Shown piece after piece: positions 11,993 through 24,240 of a DNA stretch of 64,000 bases. The notes under the pieces were generated by a model that worked only from the letters and a program-made list of their open reading frames with translations, was not told the DNA's origin and searched no databases. Source of the DNA: Turbatrix aceti (lineage: Eukaryota; Nematoda; Chromadorea; Rhabditida; Panagrolaimidae); the NCBI GenBank assembly GCA_963969345.1, contig OZ017768.1:2380718-2444717 (forward strand), read 5' to 3'. How positions within the stretch are numbered: the stretch's first letter is position 1; each line of letters begins with the position of its first letter. The translations under genes were made by a program, and so were the position numbers.

Positions 11993-12653
11993 CTTTGAAA
12001 AAATAAAACTGTAATAGAAATATTCTTTATTAAGTGAAGCGCCCCAACTACAGATTTTGTAGTAGTACAATTGCTGGCTTAACTGAAGGTGTGCGGGGTT
12101 TTTGTATTTGTCATAACAAAAAAGCAGTTATATGGCTTCTGATATATGAGATACACCTGTTTCGCCCTCTGATGCACTTATGGTTTCTAATTTATTTTGG
12201 AGTTGTCCAAAAACAATGATCAGTAAGCATTGAATACGAAATAAAAGTGTCAAAGAGCACGTGCCAGTTGCATGAAAATGAAATTTTAGCATTGAAAACT
12301 TTGTTACAGAATTTTGTTTTGCTCCTTGCATGAGAGCTTGGTAGCACTCGTTGGGCGATTTGTTCAACAAAATCGATGCCTGTAAACAATACTACTTTTT
12401 TATATTCGCGACAATACTACAATCATCTGTTATTATTATATTCACAATTTGAGGAGAAAAAGTCGAAGAAACCGGGATCTAGTATATAAGATGAGTATGT
12501 TTTTTTTAAATAATATTTCCCTGCCGACTTTATTTTCCGCAGCGCGGATTCTTTTTCCTTTCTCTCTTCTTCTCTCTTCCTTCTCCGTCTTATCCGACCT
12601 GATTTAGACGTGGTTTTTCACGTTTTATCCGCCCCTGAGGCGCCGAGAAGCAT
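11993..12653. other. intergenic spacer between genes B and C
   Basis: AT-rich spacer carrying the presumed gene B promoter. Its last 120 bp (from about 12535) repeat the pyrimidine-rich leader CTTTCTCTCTTCTTCTCTC and the CGACCTGATTTAGACGTGG block found ahead of the other two tRNA-Pro(AGG) copies. Nothing else is recognised. Confidence 0.55.
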
Positions 12654-12724
12654 GGCTGAGTGGTCTAGTGGTATGATTCTCGCTTAGGGTGCGAGAGGTC
12701 CCGGGATCAATCCCCGGCTCAGCC
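12654..12724 (+). tRNA. tRNA-Pro (AGG), copy 2
   Basis: Identical in sequence to the copy at 2787-2857, including the A at T-loop position 54. It lies 57 bp beyond the stop of cyclase gene C and faces it. Confidence 0.9.
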
Positions 12725-13454
12725 CGAGTTTTTGGACCTTTATCCCCAAAAATGGATGACATTGATAAAAACACATTGTTTTTACGTTTGGGACAATGTT
12801 GTTGCGGTCGATATCCTGCTTTCTGGGCGATTGTCATTGATTTTTCTCTGCAGCCAGTATGTTTCCATTATGCCTTTTCCCTTAATGATTACTTCACCTC
12901 GAAGTTCAGTGATGAAACCGCCAATCTGCATGAGTAACGTGTTATTCGCTGATGAGATATGGATCATGCTTGCTAAAAGGAAGTGTTTTTTTGGCCACTC
13001 AACTTTTGTTCGAACATACGCTTTCCGTTGCTTTCCATCCTGGAAGCCGTATTGACTGTGTCACCAAAAAGACAGTAGCGGGGCATACTCAGTCCAACAA
13101 CCGCTGCCGTGACTGCACCTGAATGTGCCCCTATGCGAATCTGGATTCTTTCGTTAGGCAGGTGCGGTATTCGAAACTTGCGGATGGTTTGCATCAGAGC
13201 CAGAGACATCAATGCGATTCTTTTTACGTGTTCGATGCCGTTACGATGTGGTAGGCCGGACACGCAAAGATATCCGTCACCAATGGTTTCAACTTTATAG
13301 ACGTCGTGGTTCTCGATGACGGTGTCGAAGAGAGTATAAAGATCGTTGAGCAGGGTGACGACTTGTAGAGGAGTACACTGACTTGAAAGCTGCGTGAATT
13401 GGACGACGTCTGAGAAAAATACAGTAACGCTGTCGTAGTTTTCTGGTTGAACTG

Positions 13455-14741
13455 CTCACAAAAAAATGATATTCACCGGTAATTGAAATGTCAATCCCAA
13501 GTAATGGACATGTCAATCGTTTCATGCAATAATAGACAAGTCCATTCCCTCGGGTTGAATAGATAAAGTCCATTATCCTTGAAAGACAATGTCCATTCCC
13601 CAAAGCTTGGCAAAGTGTCATGAATATTCTTTCGCCGCGATTTCGTTCTGCTCTGATCCCATTCCACCCACGCGTTTTGCTACAGTAGGTCATTTCTATT
13701 TACCAACGATATCATACATATAAACAATAAATTACATTCAAACAGACAACAAATTACGTTGTCGAGTTAACGGTCACTTGATCTGATTGATTCGATGAGA
13801 GAGAAGCTTGAGGACGATTCCGAAGATGTCGATTTCGGCGGCGGCAATAACATTGGCATCCTAAAAAATGAAAATACTTCATGAAAAAAATGGTCTTGAG
13901 GTGCATGACATGTGTTTTTCTAACAAGTTGTATAGTAGTGCTTTGGCAAGGCATGCAGTTTTGAAACGCCGTAATCAACAAATCTCCATCCAATCGTCAT
14001 CAACCTATTTTTCCCCAAACTCAAACGCCAACCTCAAAATACTAACAACACGCAGAATCAAAACCACAACATTGCCAACTGACGACTATACGGTTTTGTT
14101 AGAAAAACACATGTCATGCAAACCCCAAACAGTAAATATTACCCGAGCAAAATTCTTACCATGGTTGGAGTCAATCAACAATTGGTCTAAGTAGCACACT
14201 GTGCTAAGCACAGCCGTTGACGGCGAGCAGAAAATATACGACGGAGGGAAACAACATAGCAACAAAGCACTTATAAAAAAACACAAATGAAAAAATGAAT
14301 AAAAACGATACGACAACAAATTATTATAATTTTAAGATCATAATGCGAGAATGCGCAAAAAATCGCGCCGAGAACAACGATAAGAAGAAAAAATGACAAA
14401 AGCTCGTTTTCGACTTTTGTCATTTTTTCAAATCCATCGCCACAAACACTTGCAAATTATTTTGCATTTGTTTTTGTTTTTGATTATCAATAAGTCTTTT
14501 CAATTTAATGGACATTTTTCATTTAAAACACACATGCAAATTAGTTTGCATCTGTTTTTGTTTTTTCGAGGGTCAAAATCTTTTCAATATAAAAGACATT
14601 TTCCATTTCTCAAATTTTGAATTTTTGTCTTTTACAGGTAAAAGTTTTTTTCGAGAATTAATGGATTTTGTCCATTGCGGGTAATGAATATCGATACAAA
14701 TTTTTTAATGGAACATGTCCATTCGAGTCATTTTTTGTGAG
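13455..14741. mobile_element. unclassified terminal-inverted-repeat element in cyclase exon
   Basis: 1,287 bp bounded by CTCACAAAAAAATGA and TCATTTTTTGTGAG, with a 2-bp duplication TG (13453-13454, 14742-14743) deduced from the paralogous exon length. The subterminal parts contain several AATGGACATGTCC-like words in both orientations (for example about 13500-13600 and 14500-14730). No transposase reading frame is evident, so it is probably nonautonomous. I cannot assign it to a superfamily. Confidence 0.82.
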
Positions 14742-15191
14742 TGCTTTTCCAATTTTTAGACTTTCAGCCACTTGTCTACAATTTTTTACAATTGTTATTT
14801 TTGCAGGATGATTTCAAACATACTTGGGAAGCATCCGGTAAAGTAACATATCGGATTTTTCTTTTTCTGTTGTCAAATCCTCAGCACGTTGCGCTACTTC
14901 ATTGACAAGCGTGTCGGCATATGATTCGACTATCGTAAAAATGTGATCCATTAAACTTTCATTATTATTCGTATTAGATCTCAAAACGTTTTGTAATTCG
15001 AGAAGCGCTGGTCTCGATTTTGGATTCCATGCGAAACATTCTTTTATCGTAGCAATAACACCTGGCAGCAAGTCAGGCACAAGTACTGTTGTAAGATCTG
15101 GCTTTGGAGCGTCGGTGCCACCGCGTTTGATCTTGTATATCGCTTCTGCATAACAAAATGATTAATTCATAGCCCCAGGGGTGCAAAAATT

Positions 15192-15263
15192 AGGGCCTGA
15201 CCGGAATTGAACCGGTGACCGATCGGACTGCAGCCGATTGCTCTACGACTGAGCTACAGACCC
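15192..15263 (-). tRNA. tRNA-Cys (GCA) in intron 6 of cyclase gene C
   Basis: Same cloverleaf as the copy at 8472-8543, with one base difference in the anticodon-stem flank (GATCGG against AATCGG on the + strand). It lies in intron 15146-15524 in the sense orientation of the host gene. Confidence 0.93.
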
Positions 15264-18069
15264 TGTGGACTCCCGAGGATTTGGTTTGGATAAATACGTT
15301 TGAGAGCTTTCACGTCTGCGCAAATAAGTGCGCAAAAAAAATAAAAAGCGTTTATATTGACAGGTTAGCAAACAAAGGAGTTCGAAACACAATACGCGTG
15401 TCTAATATCAGATTACATTCACTATTCTAGCGTTTTTATCAGCAGCTAATCTCTGTGCGTTTATAAAAGTATGTAATTTAAAAAAACCTTCTTAAAATGC
15501 TTTTCAAAATTCCTTTAAACATACCATCGATGCTTTCTGCATTCCCTAAACCAAACGGTTCCTTTTTAGTCAGCATTTCGGAGCACACAATCCCAAAACT
15601 GTAGACATCTGCAGGTTTATTGGTTGCCAAATCCGGATTGCGGATCATTTCAGGTGCTCGCCACAGAAGTTCTCGTCTGTTTACTTTCTCACTCTTGTGC
15701 AATTCATGCAGTCCGTAGTCTGTCAACTTGACTACCCATCGATCGTCGACAACGATGGTTCTTGAAGTAAGTCTGCCGTGTCCTTTACAGTAATCAACTT
15801 GTGTAAGACACATGAGTCCATGAACAATATCCATAGCAATAGATCGAAAAAAGAACGCGTCCATTGGATACTTTTCATCACCTATTAGATCCCTCAAACT
15901 GCGGCGACTACAAAACCGGAATATCGCAAACGTTTGGGGACCATCGGAGCAGAAACCAACAAATTTGCAAAGATTTTCGTGGCTGAGTTGAGTCATCTTA
16001 CGCAACTCCGAACATAATTTTTTGTCTAAAATTGGTCGAATTTGAAACTTCCTAGCAGCTACGGGTTGTTTTTTAAAGTAGAAATATGTATAGTGCTTGC
16101 TTTCAACGGCATTACTAATTGTGCTGTTACCTGAACTTTTGGATTGCAATGAATGTTGACTTGAGGCATTTAGTTTCTTCTTTTTAATGTGAGTGAGCTC
16201 CGTAAAACTGATTTGCCAGAGGGCATTAAGTCTAGCTTTTTCTACTCGACGGGAACTAAATATGATGGTATTATTTAAGATTTTTTTCATATTTTTTTAA
16301 AGAAGACCTACTGTAATCCATAAATAAGAATCAGCAATAGACTTAAAACCAGGAGGCCAATAATAGTGTATACATAAGGTGCCAATGCGTACCACACCTT
16401 CATGGGACACATTGAACCCGTGAATCCACAAACCGGAATTGAAGGTGGTCGAATACCACTTCTTGTTGCCCAAATACTTGTCGATTCATCGGCGTAATTC
16501 GGAATCACGGTTATGATGCTTTCATCGAAGTCAATAACTAAATACTCGGTTACCTTGCCGTCAGCATTAATTCCGTACATTCCAAACTCGGCATCTCTCA
16601 TGCCGACTGAGTTAATCTGAATGTGTCCACTGTATCCGTGAAAAGATCCTTTAGAATTTTCGACAATTGCTTTGCCATTGTGAAGAGCATTTTCAGGGTC
16701 TTTTTGTAACGAACGGTTTAGGGCCAATCCGTAAAGGTAAAAAGTATCATGCAGATCGTAACAGTAATGTGATATCTGAAACAACAATGTACAACTTAAT
16801 GTAAAACAATGATTAGTATACATTATAGTCAGTGATGTTGCAGTCGACACAAAACCAAGGCCAGTCTCGTTCACGGTTACCGTAGGCTTTTACAAATTCT
16901 TCCATTCTGGTTCTACTGTTGTTGACAAACCCATCGATCTAAAATTCAGATGACCAAAAACAAAAAAAATAAAGTCAAACTTACAAAAAAAGAATAGCGA
17001 GCACCTTCTTTGGCGTACTCATCCAGTCCGTCTGCAAAATCTGGCTCGGCGTACCAAAGGGGTTCGCTTTGCATTCCTTCATCTAAAACTGGGCATTTCA
17101 CGATTTTTTACATAATATTTATTTAAAAATATCAAAATATACTAACCAACATTTTTTTCATATCGATAACGCGTTCCGAATCCCAGCGCGCTGGTTTCCA
17201 TAATTATGGCAACATATTCGAGATTATCGAAACCCAAATCTTTGAGAACAATTAAACTCATTCGTTTGTAATAGTCTCCCGTATAGCATTGCACAAAAAC
17301 TTAAAATTTCATTTTTATATTTTATTAACAATATTATGTAAAACAAATTCTCACTTCTAGCATATTTGGAAGCTTCTCTCAGCGCTTCTTGGAGGCTTTC
17401 TCTCGTCAAATCTAGCACCATTCTTGAAAACGAAATTTGGGCATTTGAATTTTGAACAGCAGCTATGAGTTCTTGGTTAAAGTGCGAACACCTTTGTTCT
17501 GTATCCCCGGTAAAAGTTGAATAAACGTATGCAAAACGATCCCAGCCAAAATGTTCCATGACTGCTATCACAGACTTGGCTATCTGGTTAGCAGATATTG
17601 CAATGGTGGTCGTTGTAGGAAATCGGTCCTTATCCGCGAGTTCGTAAGTTGACGTTAATCCCCATCCCATAAGAGGTACGTTGGCAGATGCCGCTACCGA
17701 AGACGCCAATATCGCCGCCGGATTGCAAACTGGCCCGAGTAGAATGTTGACATTCTGTTCGGAAATAAGTTCAGCAGCGTATCCAGCGGCATAGATTTCC
17801 CTGCAATCATCAAAGCGGACGAAAAAAGTAAAATTATAGTTGTCAAGCAAGTGTTCGTCCCGGATACGGTCGAGTGCAATATTTATTGCGGCTATGGAGC
17901 CTTTGTAGCTCATAGCTTTCACTGTAGCTTCTGCTTCTATCCTAATGAGAACTCCGACTTTTATTTCAAAGGGACGGTTGTCGTATAATTGAAGTTCTGG
18001 TGTAAATGTCGGCAGTTGAGCAATTACTGGAACTAGCAGCAATAACAGAATACAACACACCATGGCCAT

Positions 18070-18833
18070 AAATTAATTAGCAAATGAATTTTTTAAAAGA
18101 TCTCAAATATGAAACACTATACTGCAGACTAGATTCGGTAGAAATACAAATGCCGACTAAGCTAAAGGTGAGCATAGTTTGTACGTGCCAAAAAAACTAT
18201 GCATTACTATGGCTGCCGGGATGCATCTTATTTTGCTCCTGGTGTGCGTTTGATCCCACTGATACCATGATTCATAGACATTATTGACTACATACCGCTA
18301 AGACTTGTAGGATACTTTTTTTGTCTCTCAAACTGACAAACAATTTGTTCATGGCAGCTGTTTACAGGTGCATAGATTAATTTTAGTGACAACAGACCAA
18401 CAGTCGAACAACCGGAGGCAATTTTTAGTGCGGCGTGGCGCGTATACTTGGTTTGCTGCGTTTTGATCTTCTTCCGAGCACACGCTTCTACGTCCTAGGA
18501 TCAGTTCCTAACTGGTAATGATGATTTCAAATTATCTTGATAGGAAATGCCGTCCGATACAGAGATGACGGAGAAACGAGGAATCTGAGCCAATTCGATT
18601 TTTATAGGATTCTATGTTACACGAATCGTTGATTGCGGAATGCAAGCGCACCTTTGACTCGCTGCGCTTGGCAAAATGTCCCAAACAATGAAACGCGTTT
18701 TTCGCTGTGATTCAATCTGCAGCGCGGATTCTTTTCGTTTTCTCTTTTCTTCTCTCTTCCTTTTCCGTCTTATCCGACCTGATTTAGACGTGGTTTTTCA
18801 CGTTTTATCCGCCCCTGAGGCGCCGAGAAGCAT
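18070..18833. repeat. spacer between genes C and D with duplicated segment
   Basis: 18395-18570 repeats 1395-1569, and 18570-18833 repeats 2524-2786, without the Transib-like element. This is the unoccupied version of that site. The first 300 bp should contain the gene C promoter; no motif is recognised there. Confidence 0.75.
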
Positions 18834-18904
18834 GGCTGAGTGGTCTAGTGGTATGATTCTCGCTTAGGGTGCGAGAGGTCCCGGGATCAATCCCCGGCTC
18901 AGCC
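18834..18904 (+). tRNA. tRNA-Pro (AGG), copy 3
   Basis: Identical to the copies at 2787 and 12654, with the same A in the T loop. It lies 57 bp beyond the stop of cyclase gene D and faces it. Confidence 0.9.
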
Positions 18905-18961
18905 CGAGTTTTTGGACCTTTATCACTCATACATTTATCTGGACATTCAAAATAATGTTTA

Positions 18962-21900
18962 TTACGTTTGAGACACTGTTGTCGCAGTTGATGTCCTACT
19001 TCCTTTTCGATTAGTTTCTTTTTTTACCCCCAAAATGTCCGCATTATCGTATTTGTCATCTACTTTTTTCAACAACCAGAACGTCTCCATGACACCTTTT
19101 CCTTTGATGATCACGTCACCTCGTAGTTCAGTTACAAAACCGCCGACTTGCATAAGTAACGCGTTAGTCGCTGATGAGATCTGGATCATGCTTGCTAAAA
19201 CGATGTGATTTTTTTTGGTTTCCAAACATTAATTTTGACATACGCTTTCCGTTGCTTTCCATCCTTGAAGCAGTGTTGACAGTGTCACCAAAAAGACAGT
19301 AGCGGGGCATACTCAGTCCAACAACCGCCGCCGTGACTGCACCTGAATGAGCCCCGATACGAATCTTGATTCTCTCGTCAGGCAAGTGCGGAATTCGGAA
19401 AGCGCCGATGGTTTGCATAAGAGTAAGGGACATGAGTGCAATTTGTTTCACGTGATCGATACCATTACGGTGCGGCAAACCCGATACACAGAGATATCCG
19501 TCTCCAATAGTCTCTACTTTGTAGACGTCGTGATTCTCAATAACGGTGTCAAAGAGAGTGTAGAGGTCGTTGAGAAGATTGACGACTTGTAGAGGAGTAC
19601 ACTGACTTGACAGCTGCGTAAATTGAACAACATCTGAGAAAAAAACGGTAACAGTATCGTAATTTTCTGGTTGCACTGGCATGCCACGTTTTAGGCTTTC
19701 TGCCACCTGTCTAAAAATTAACTTCTCTATTTTTTACTGTAATTGATTAGTATGCATAATTTAACCGACTTTGGAAGCATTCGATAAAGCAACAAGTCGG
19801 ATTTCTTCTTTTCTTCTGTCAATTCTCCCGAGCGTTGAGCGACTTCATTGGTTAATGTGTCGGCATACGACTCAACGGTTGCGAAAATGTGGTCCATTAA
19901 ACTTTCGTTCGTGCTTCCCCCAGATCTCAAAACATTTTGCAGCAATGTAAGCGATGGTCTTGCTTTTGGGTTATCCATGTAACATTCTTTGATCACTGCA
20001 ATCACACTTGGTGGAAGATCAGGAACCGATACGGTTGAGAGATCGGGTTTCAAGGCATCCGTGCCACCACGCTTTATTCGATATATTGCGTCTGAAGACG
20101 AAAATCTGAGATTTTATAGCCCTAGGGGTCCAAAAATTAGGGCCTGACCGGAATTGAACCGGTGACCGATCGGACTGCAGCCGATTGCTCTACGACTGAG
20201 CTACAGACCCTGTGGAGTCCCGAGGATTTGGTTTGGATAAATACGTTTGAGAGCTTTCACGTCTGCGCAAATAAGTGCGCAAACCGCTGAGAACGCTTTG
20301 GTAAAAAGCGTTTCGTTTGACAGGTACATATACATCTGCACTCGCTCACATCAGACGCAAAAAACCCGTAACAGTTTTTTTACAAAAAAATTGATGATAC
20401 ATATAAGAGTACGATAGGTTTGTTTTTAGACGCGTAAAAAAAATAATTGTTAACCTACCATCAATTTCGTTAGCATTTTCCACGCCAAAAGGCGTTTTTT
20501 TGGTCAGCACTTCAGAGCAAATAATGCCAAAGCTGTAAACATCAGCAGCTTCATTGGGTGTCAATTCCGGATTGCGAATCATTTCAGGTGCTCGCCACAG
20601 AAGTTCTCGTCTGTTGACTTTCTCACCCTTGTGCAACTCGTGCAACCCGTAGTCTGTCAACTTGACTACCCACCGATCGTCGACAACGATGGTTCTTGAA
20701 GTAAGTCTGCCGTGTCCTTTACAGTAATCAACTTTCATCAGACACATTAATCCGTGAACAATATCCAATGAAATCGAACGTAAGAAAAAAGCATCCATTG
20801 GATATTTTTCGTCTGCTATAAGATCTCTCAGACTGCGTCGACTGCAATATCGGAAAATGGCAAACGTCTGGGGACCATCGGAGCAGAGGCCGATGAATTT
20901 GCAGAGATTATCATGGCTGAGTTGCGTCATCTTACGTAATTCTGCACATAACTTTTCGTCTAAAACTTGGCGATTTTGGAATTTTCTAGCGGCAACTGGT
21001 TCGCTGCGGAAATAGAAATACGCATAGCTTCGTGATTCAACGGCGCCACTGATGTTGCTTGTGCTAGATGATTTTGATTGCAACGAGTATTGACTCGCAG
21101 CTTCGACTTTTTTTACGTGGGAGAGTTCGAGAAAGCTAATACGCCAAAGCGCGTTTAGCCGTATTTTTTCGGCGTGACGAAAGCTGAAAAACAAATGTCA
21201 ATAAAACTAGTCGGTTTTTTTGACAGAAATCCAGAAGTTTCTTAAAGCGATCATCCTGAATTTTTTAGAGGAAAACTTACTGTAATCCGTAAATGAGAAT
21301 CAACAAAAGGCTTAGCACGAGGACACCAATGATAGAGTAAACATATGGCGCTAGTGCGTTCCACACTTGTTTAGGGCACACTGAGCCGGTGAATCCACAT
21401 ACCGGAACTGAAGGTGGTCTAATTCCACTTCTTGTCGCCCAGATGCTCGTCGATTCATCAACATAATTTGTTATTACTTGAGGGACACTTTCTTCAAAGT
21501 CAATAACCAAGAACTCGGCTACTTTGCCGTCAGCATTAATACCGTACATTCCAAACTTGGCATCTCTCATGCCAAGTGAATTGATTTTTACATGTCCGTT
21601 ATAGCCATCAAAAGATCCTTTGGCATTTTCAACGAGCGCTCTGCCATCGTGTAAACCGTTAATTGGATCTTTCTCAAGCGTACGGTTGAGTGCTAATCCA
21701 TACATGTAAAATGTGTCATGCAGATCATAGCAGTAATTTGAAATCTAAATAACACTCTACGATTGACAACAAAATGCAAAAAGTACATAAAATGAGTTAC
21801 ATTGTAATTATTGGTATCACAATCCGGACAAAACCAAGGCCAGTCTCGTTCACGGTTACCGTATGCTTTTACAAATGCTTCCATTCTTGTTCTGCTGTTG

Positions 21901-23006
21901 TTTACAAATCCATCGACAAAAAACGAATAACGAGCACCTTCTTTGGCATACTCATCCAATCCGTCTGCAAAACTGGGCTCTGCGTACCAAAGTGGTTGAC
22001 TTTGCATTCTTTCATCTGAAACTGGACATTTTACAGAAACAATATTTTTAACAAACAATCAACAAAATCTTACCAACATCCGTTTCATAACGATAACGCG
22101 TTCCAAATCCCAGAGCACTTGTTTCCATGATTATGGCCACATATTCGGGATTATCAAAACCTAAATCTTTAAGGACAATCAGACTCAATCGTTTGTAGTA
22201 ATCATTGTTGTAGCATTGGACAAAAACTAAAAAAATACATGATTCAATGTGATGGCATCTGGGTTGAATAAATTCTCACTTCTCGCATACTTTGACGCCT
22301 CTTTGAGAGCATCACCCAGGCTTTCCCTTGTCGCATCTATAACCATGCGTGTAAAAGAAATAAGAATGTTTGATGTCGAACTCTGAACTGCAGCTATGAG
22401 CTCCTTGTTGAAATGTTGACACCTTAACTCGGTGTCCCCGGTATACATTATGTAAATGAATGCAAATCTGTCCCATCCAAAGTGTTCCATGACTGCTATG
22501 ATGGACTTTGCAGCTTGATTCGCGGATATGGCCACGGTTGTCGTTGTAGGAAACCGAGCTTTATCCGCGAGTTCGTAAGTCGACGTTAGACCCCAGCCCA
22601 TGAGGGGTACGTTGGCAGAAGCCGCTACCGAAGATGCCAATATCGCTGCTGGATTGCATACTGGCCCGATTAGGATGTTTACTTTCTGCTCGGCAACTAG
22701 TTGTGCAGCGTAACCCGCGGCGTACATTTCTTTACAATCATCAAAGCGAACGAAAAACGTAAAATTATAATTGTCAAGCAAGTGTTCTTCACGGATACGG
22801 TCGAGTGCGATATTGATAGCGGCGATAGAACCTTTGTAGCTCATTCGCTTGACCGGTCTTTCTGCTTCTATGGTAATCAGAACCCCGACTCTTATTTCCA
22901 GAGGTCGGTTATCGTATAGCCGAAGTTCTTCTGGAGTAGGTCTGGTGTAGTTCGGAAGTTGCGCAACAACAGGAGCAAGCAACCATAACAAAATATAACA
23001 GACCAT
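18962..23006 (-). CDS. receptor-type guanylyl cyclase D (intact)
   Basis: Eight exons: 22280-23006, 22074-22226, 21801-22015, 21281-21744, 20459-21183, 19770-20091, 19244-19710, 18962-19194, giving 1,101 residues. The 215-nt third exon equals exons 3 plus 4 (98 + 117 nt) of the other three genes, so the intron there is absent. Domain order matches gene A: signal peptide ([15 protein letters not shown]), ectodomain with [20 protein letters not shown], membrane span before ILIYGLQ, pseudokinase with HGRLTS and KLTDYGL, coil, cyclase. Catalytic motifs [20 protein letters not shown] and [15 protein letters not shown] are intact. The tail is longer than in A and ends STATTVSQT, as in gene C. The donor after exon 20091-19770 is GTCGGT, a weak match, so that junction is the least certain. 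A tRNA-Cys lies in intron 20092-20458. Confidence 0.9.
20139..20210 (-). tRNA. tRNA-Cys (GCA) in intron 6-equivalent of gene D
   Basis: Same cloverleaf as the copies at 8472 and 15192, anticodon GCA, sense orientation within the host intron. The flanking intron (20211-20458) is nearly identical to that of gene B (8544-8789). Confidence 0.93.
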
Positions 23007-23411
23007 TCTTAAATAATAAATTTGCGATGATAACATAATCTCGTGATAATGCATCTTACTGCAGACAAGATTCTGTAACAGTACAATTGTCGGATGAGCT
23101 GAAGGTGCGCCGCGGGGGCTTGTACGCGCCATAACAAACGCACTTCTATGGCTGCCAATGTAATTATTCGCACTCGGGGTGCATGTAGCTTCTTTTGTAG
23201 CACAACTACAAAATTTATTTATCCTTCATAGATTGGCCAAACTACATTTACTGCCAACACATTGTACATGACAATTATAAATATTGCATTGACAATCTTT
23301 GTCAGCGGTATTCGAAGATGCATGTTAAAAAAATCTGTTAGCTTTCATACTGTTTACATATAAGAGATGTACTGTCGTTTGTTTTTGTTTTGCCAAACAT
23401 ACATGTTGTAT
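23007..23411. other. upstream region of cyclase gene D
   Basis: AT-rich, presumed promoter and 5' untranslated region of gene D, the outermost gene of the array. No element is recognised. Confidence 0.4.
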
Positions 23412-24240
23412 ACGATGGACCTATGGTCTCAACGCGAAAACTCGTTCTTTGCCGTTTTCATATGCATAGAGTAGGTATTTTTTAGGTGTAAAGACGGATC
23501 CGGGGGTTATCAGCTACGGCAAATTTAATGGCACTATCAAAAAATCAATATTAGATTGATAAATCGATAATTTGAGAAAAAAATTACTGTAGCTCAAAAA
23601 ATAACTATACGATATCAGAATAAAATAGCAGACCGTATTCTACGCTATCAAAAACCCCTAATGGCAAAAAACAGGAAAATTCTCCCCATGAAATAAGAAG
23701 TTATTTCAAATCTTAAAAAAAATATTAATAAATTATTTCCACAGGTTACAATTAATATTTTTTTACCGGGCAAAGTTCATTGCAAAGATCAAGATGAACT
23801 TAATCACAATGCCAAAGTTCGTATATAAGAATGGGAAACCGGCTTGGCAGTAAGCTTCCAAAGGCAACACGCTACGCTACGCGCATTTGCATGCGCGCGC
23901 TGTGTTCTCTTTCGACTGAAATGCTTCAGCGCGCGTTTTTTGTATAAAAAAACTTTAGAATTGAAATAACTTCTTATTTCATGGGGAGAATCTTCCAGTT
24001 TTTGGCAACCGGGGGTTTTCGAGGGCGTAGAATACGGTCTACTATTTTATTCTGATATCGTATAGTTATTTTTCGAAATAAATTTTTTAAATCGAGTTTA
24101 TCGATCGATTATTGAATTTCTGATATCCCCGATAGATTCGCCATCGCAAAAAACTCCCAATCCACTCTTGAAATCTAAAAACACTCACTTTTGCGATAAA
24201 AAACGTCAAAAAGGCCAATTTCTAACAATGTTTTTTAGCA
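23412..24240. repeat. decayed foldback element related to 1570-2518
   Basis: The left part starts near CGATGGACCTATGGTCTC and contains GGGGGTTATCAGCTACGGCAAAT, matching the element at 1570-2518. Inner inverted segments with AATAACTATACGATATCAGAATA and AATAAGAAGTTATTTC (about 23590-23700) recur in reverse at 23960-24080. The right terminus could not be located and the ends are degraded. Confidence 0.6.

Larger units (their letters stand above)
12782..18069 (-). pseudogene. receptor-type guanylyl cyclase C, interrupted by a transposon
   Basis: Exons: 17355-18069, 17147-17299, 16985-17082, 16822-16938, 16312-16775, 15525-16255, 14824-15145, 13020-14775 (interrupted), 12782-12972. Without the insert the model is 1,085 residues with signal peptide ([15 protein letters not shown]), ligand-binding ectodomain, membrane span, pseudokinase, coil and cyclase domain. 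Exon 8, the cyclase exon, is split at its 5' part by a 1,287-bp element (13455-14741) with a TG duplication. Without both it is 467 nt, the same as in A, B and D. The insertion falls between the codons for K-I-G-K and V-Q-P-E-N-Y, ahead of the metal-binding motif, and shifts the frame. Unless it is removed by splicing the gene cannot make a working cyclase. Exon 6 is 6 nt longer than in the paralogs (an added Lys pair near the start). A tRNA-Cys lies in intron 6. Confidence 0.86.
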
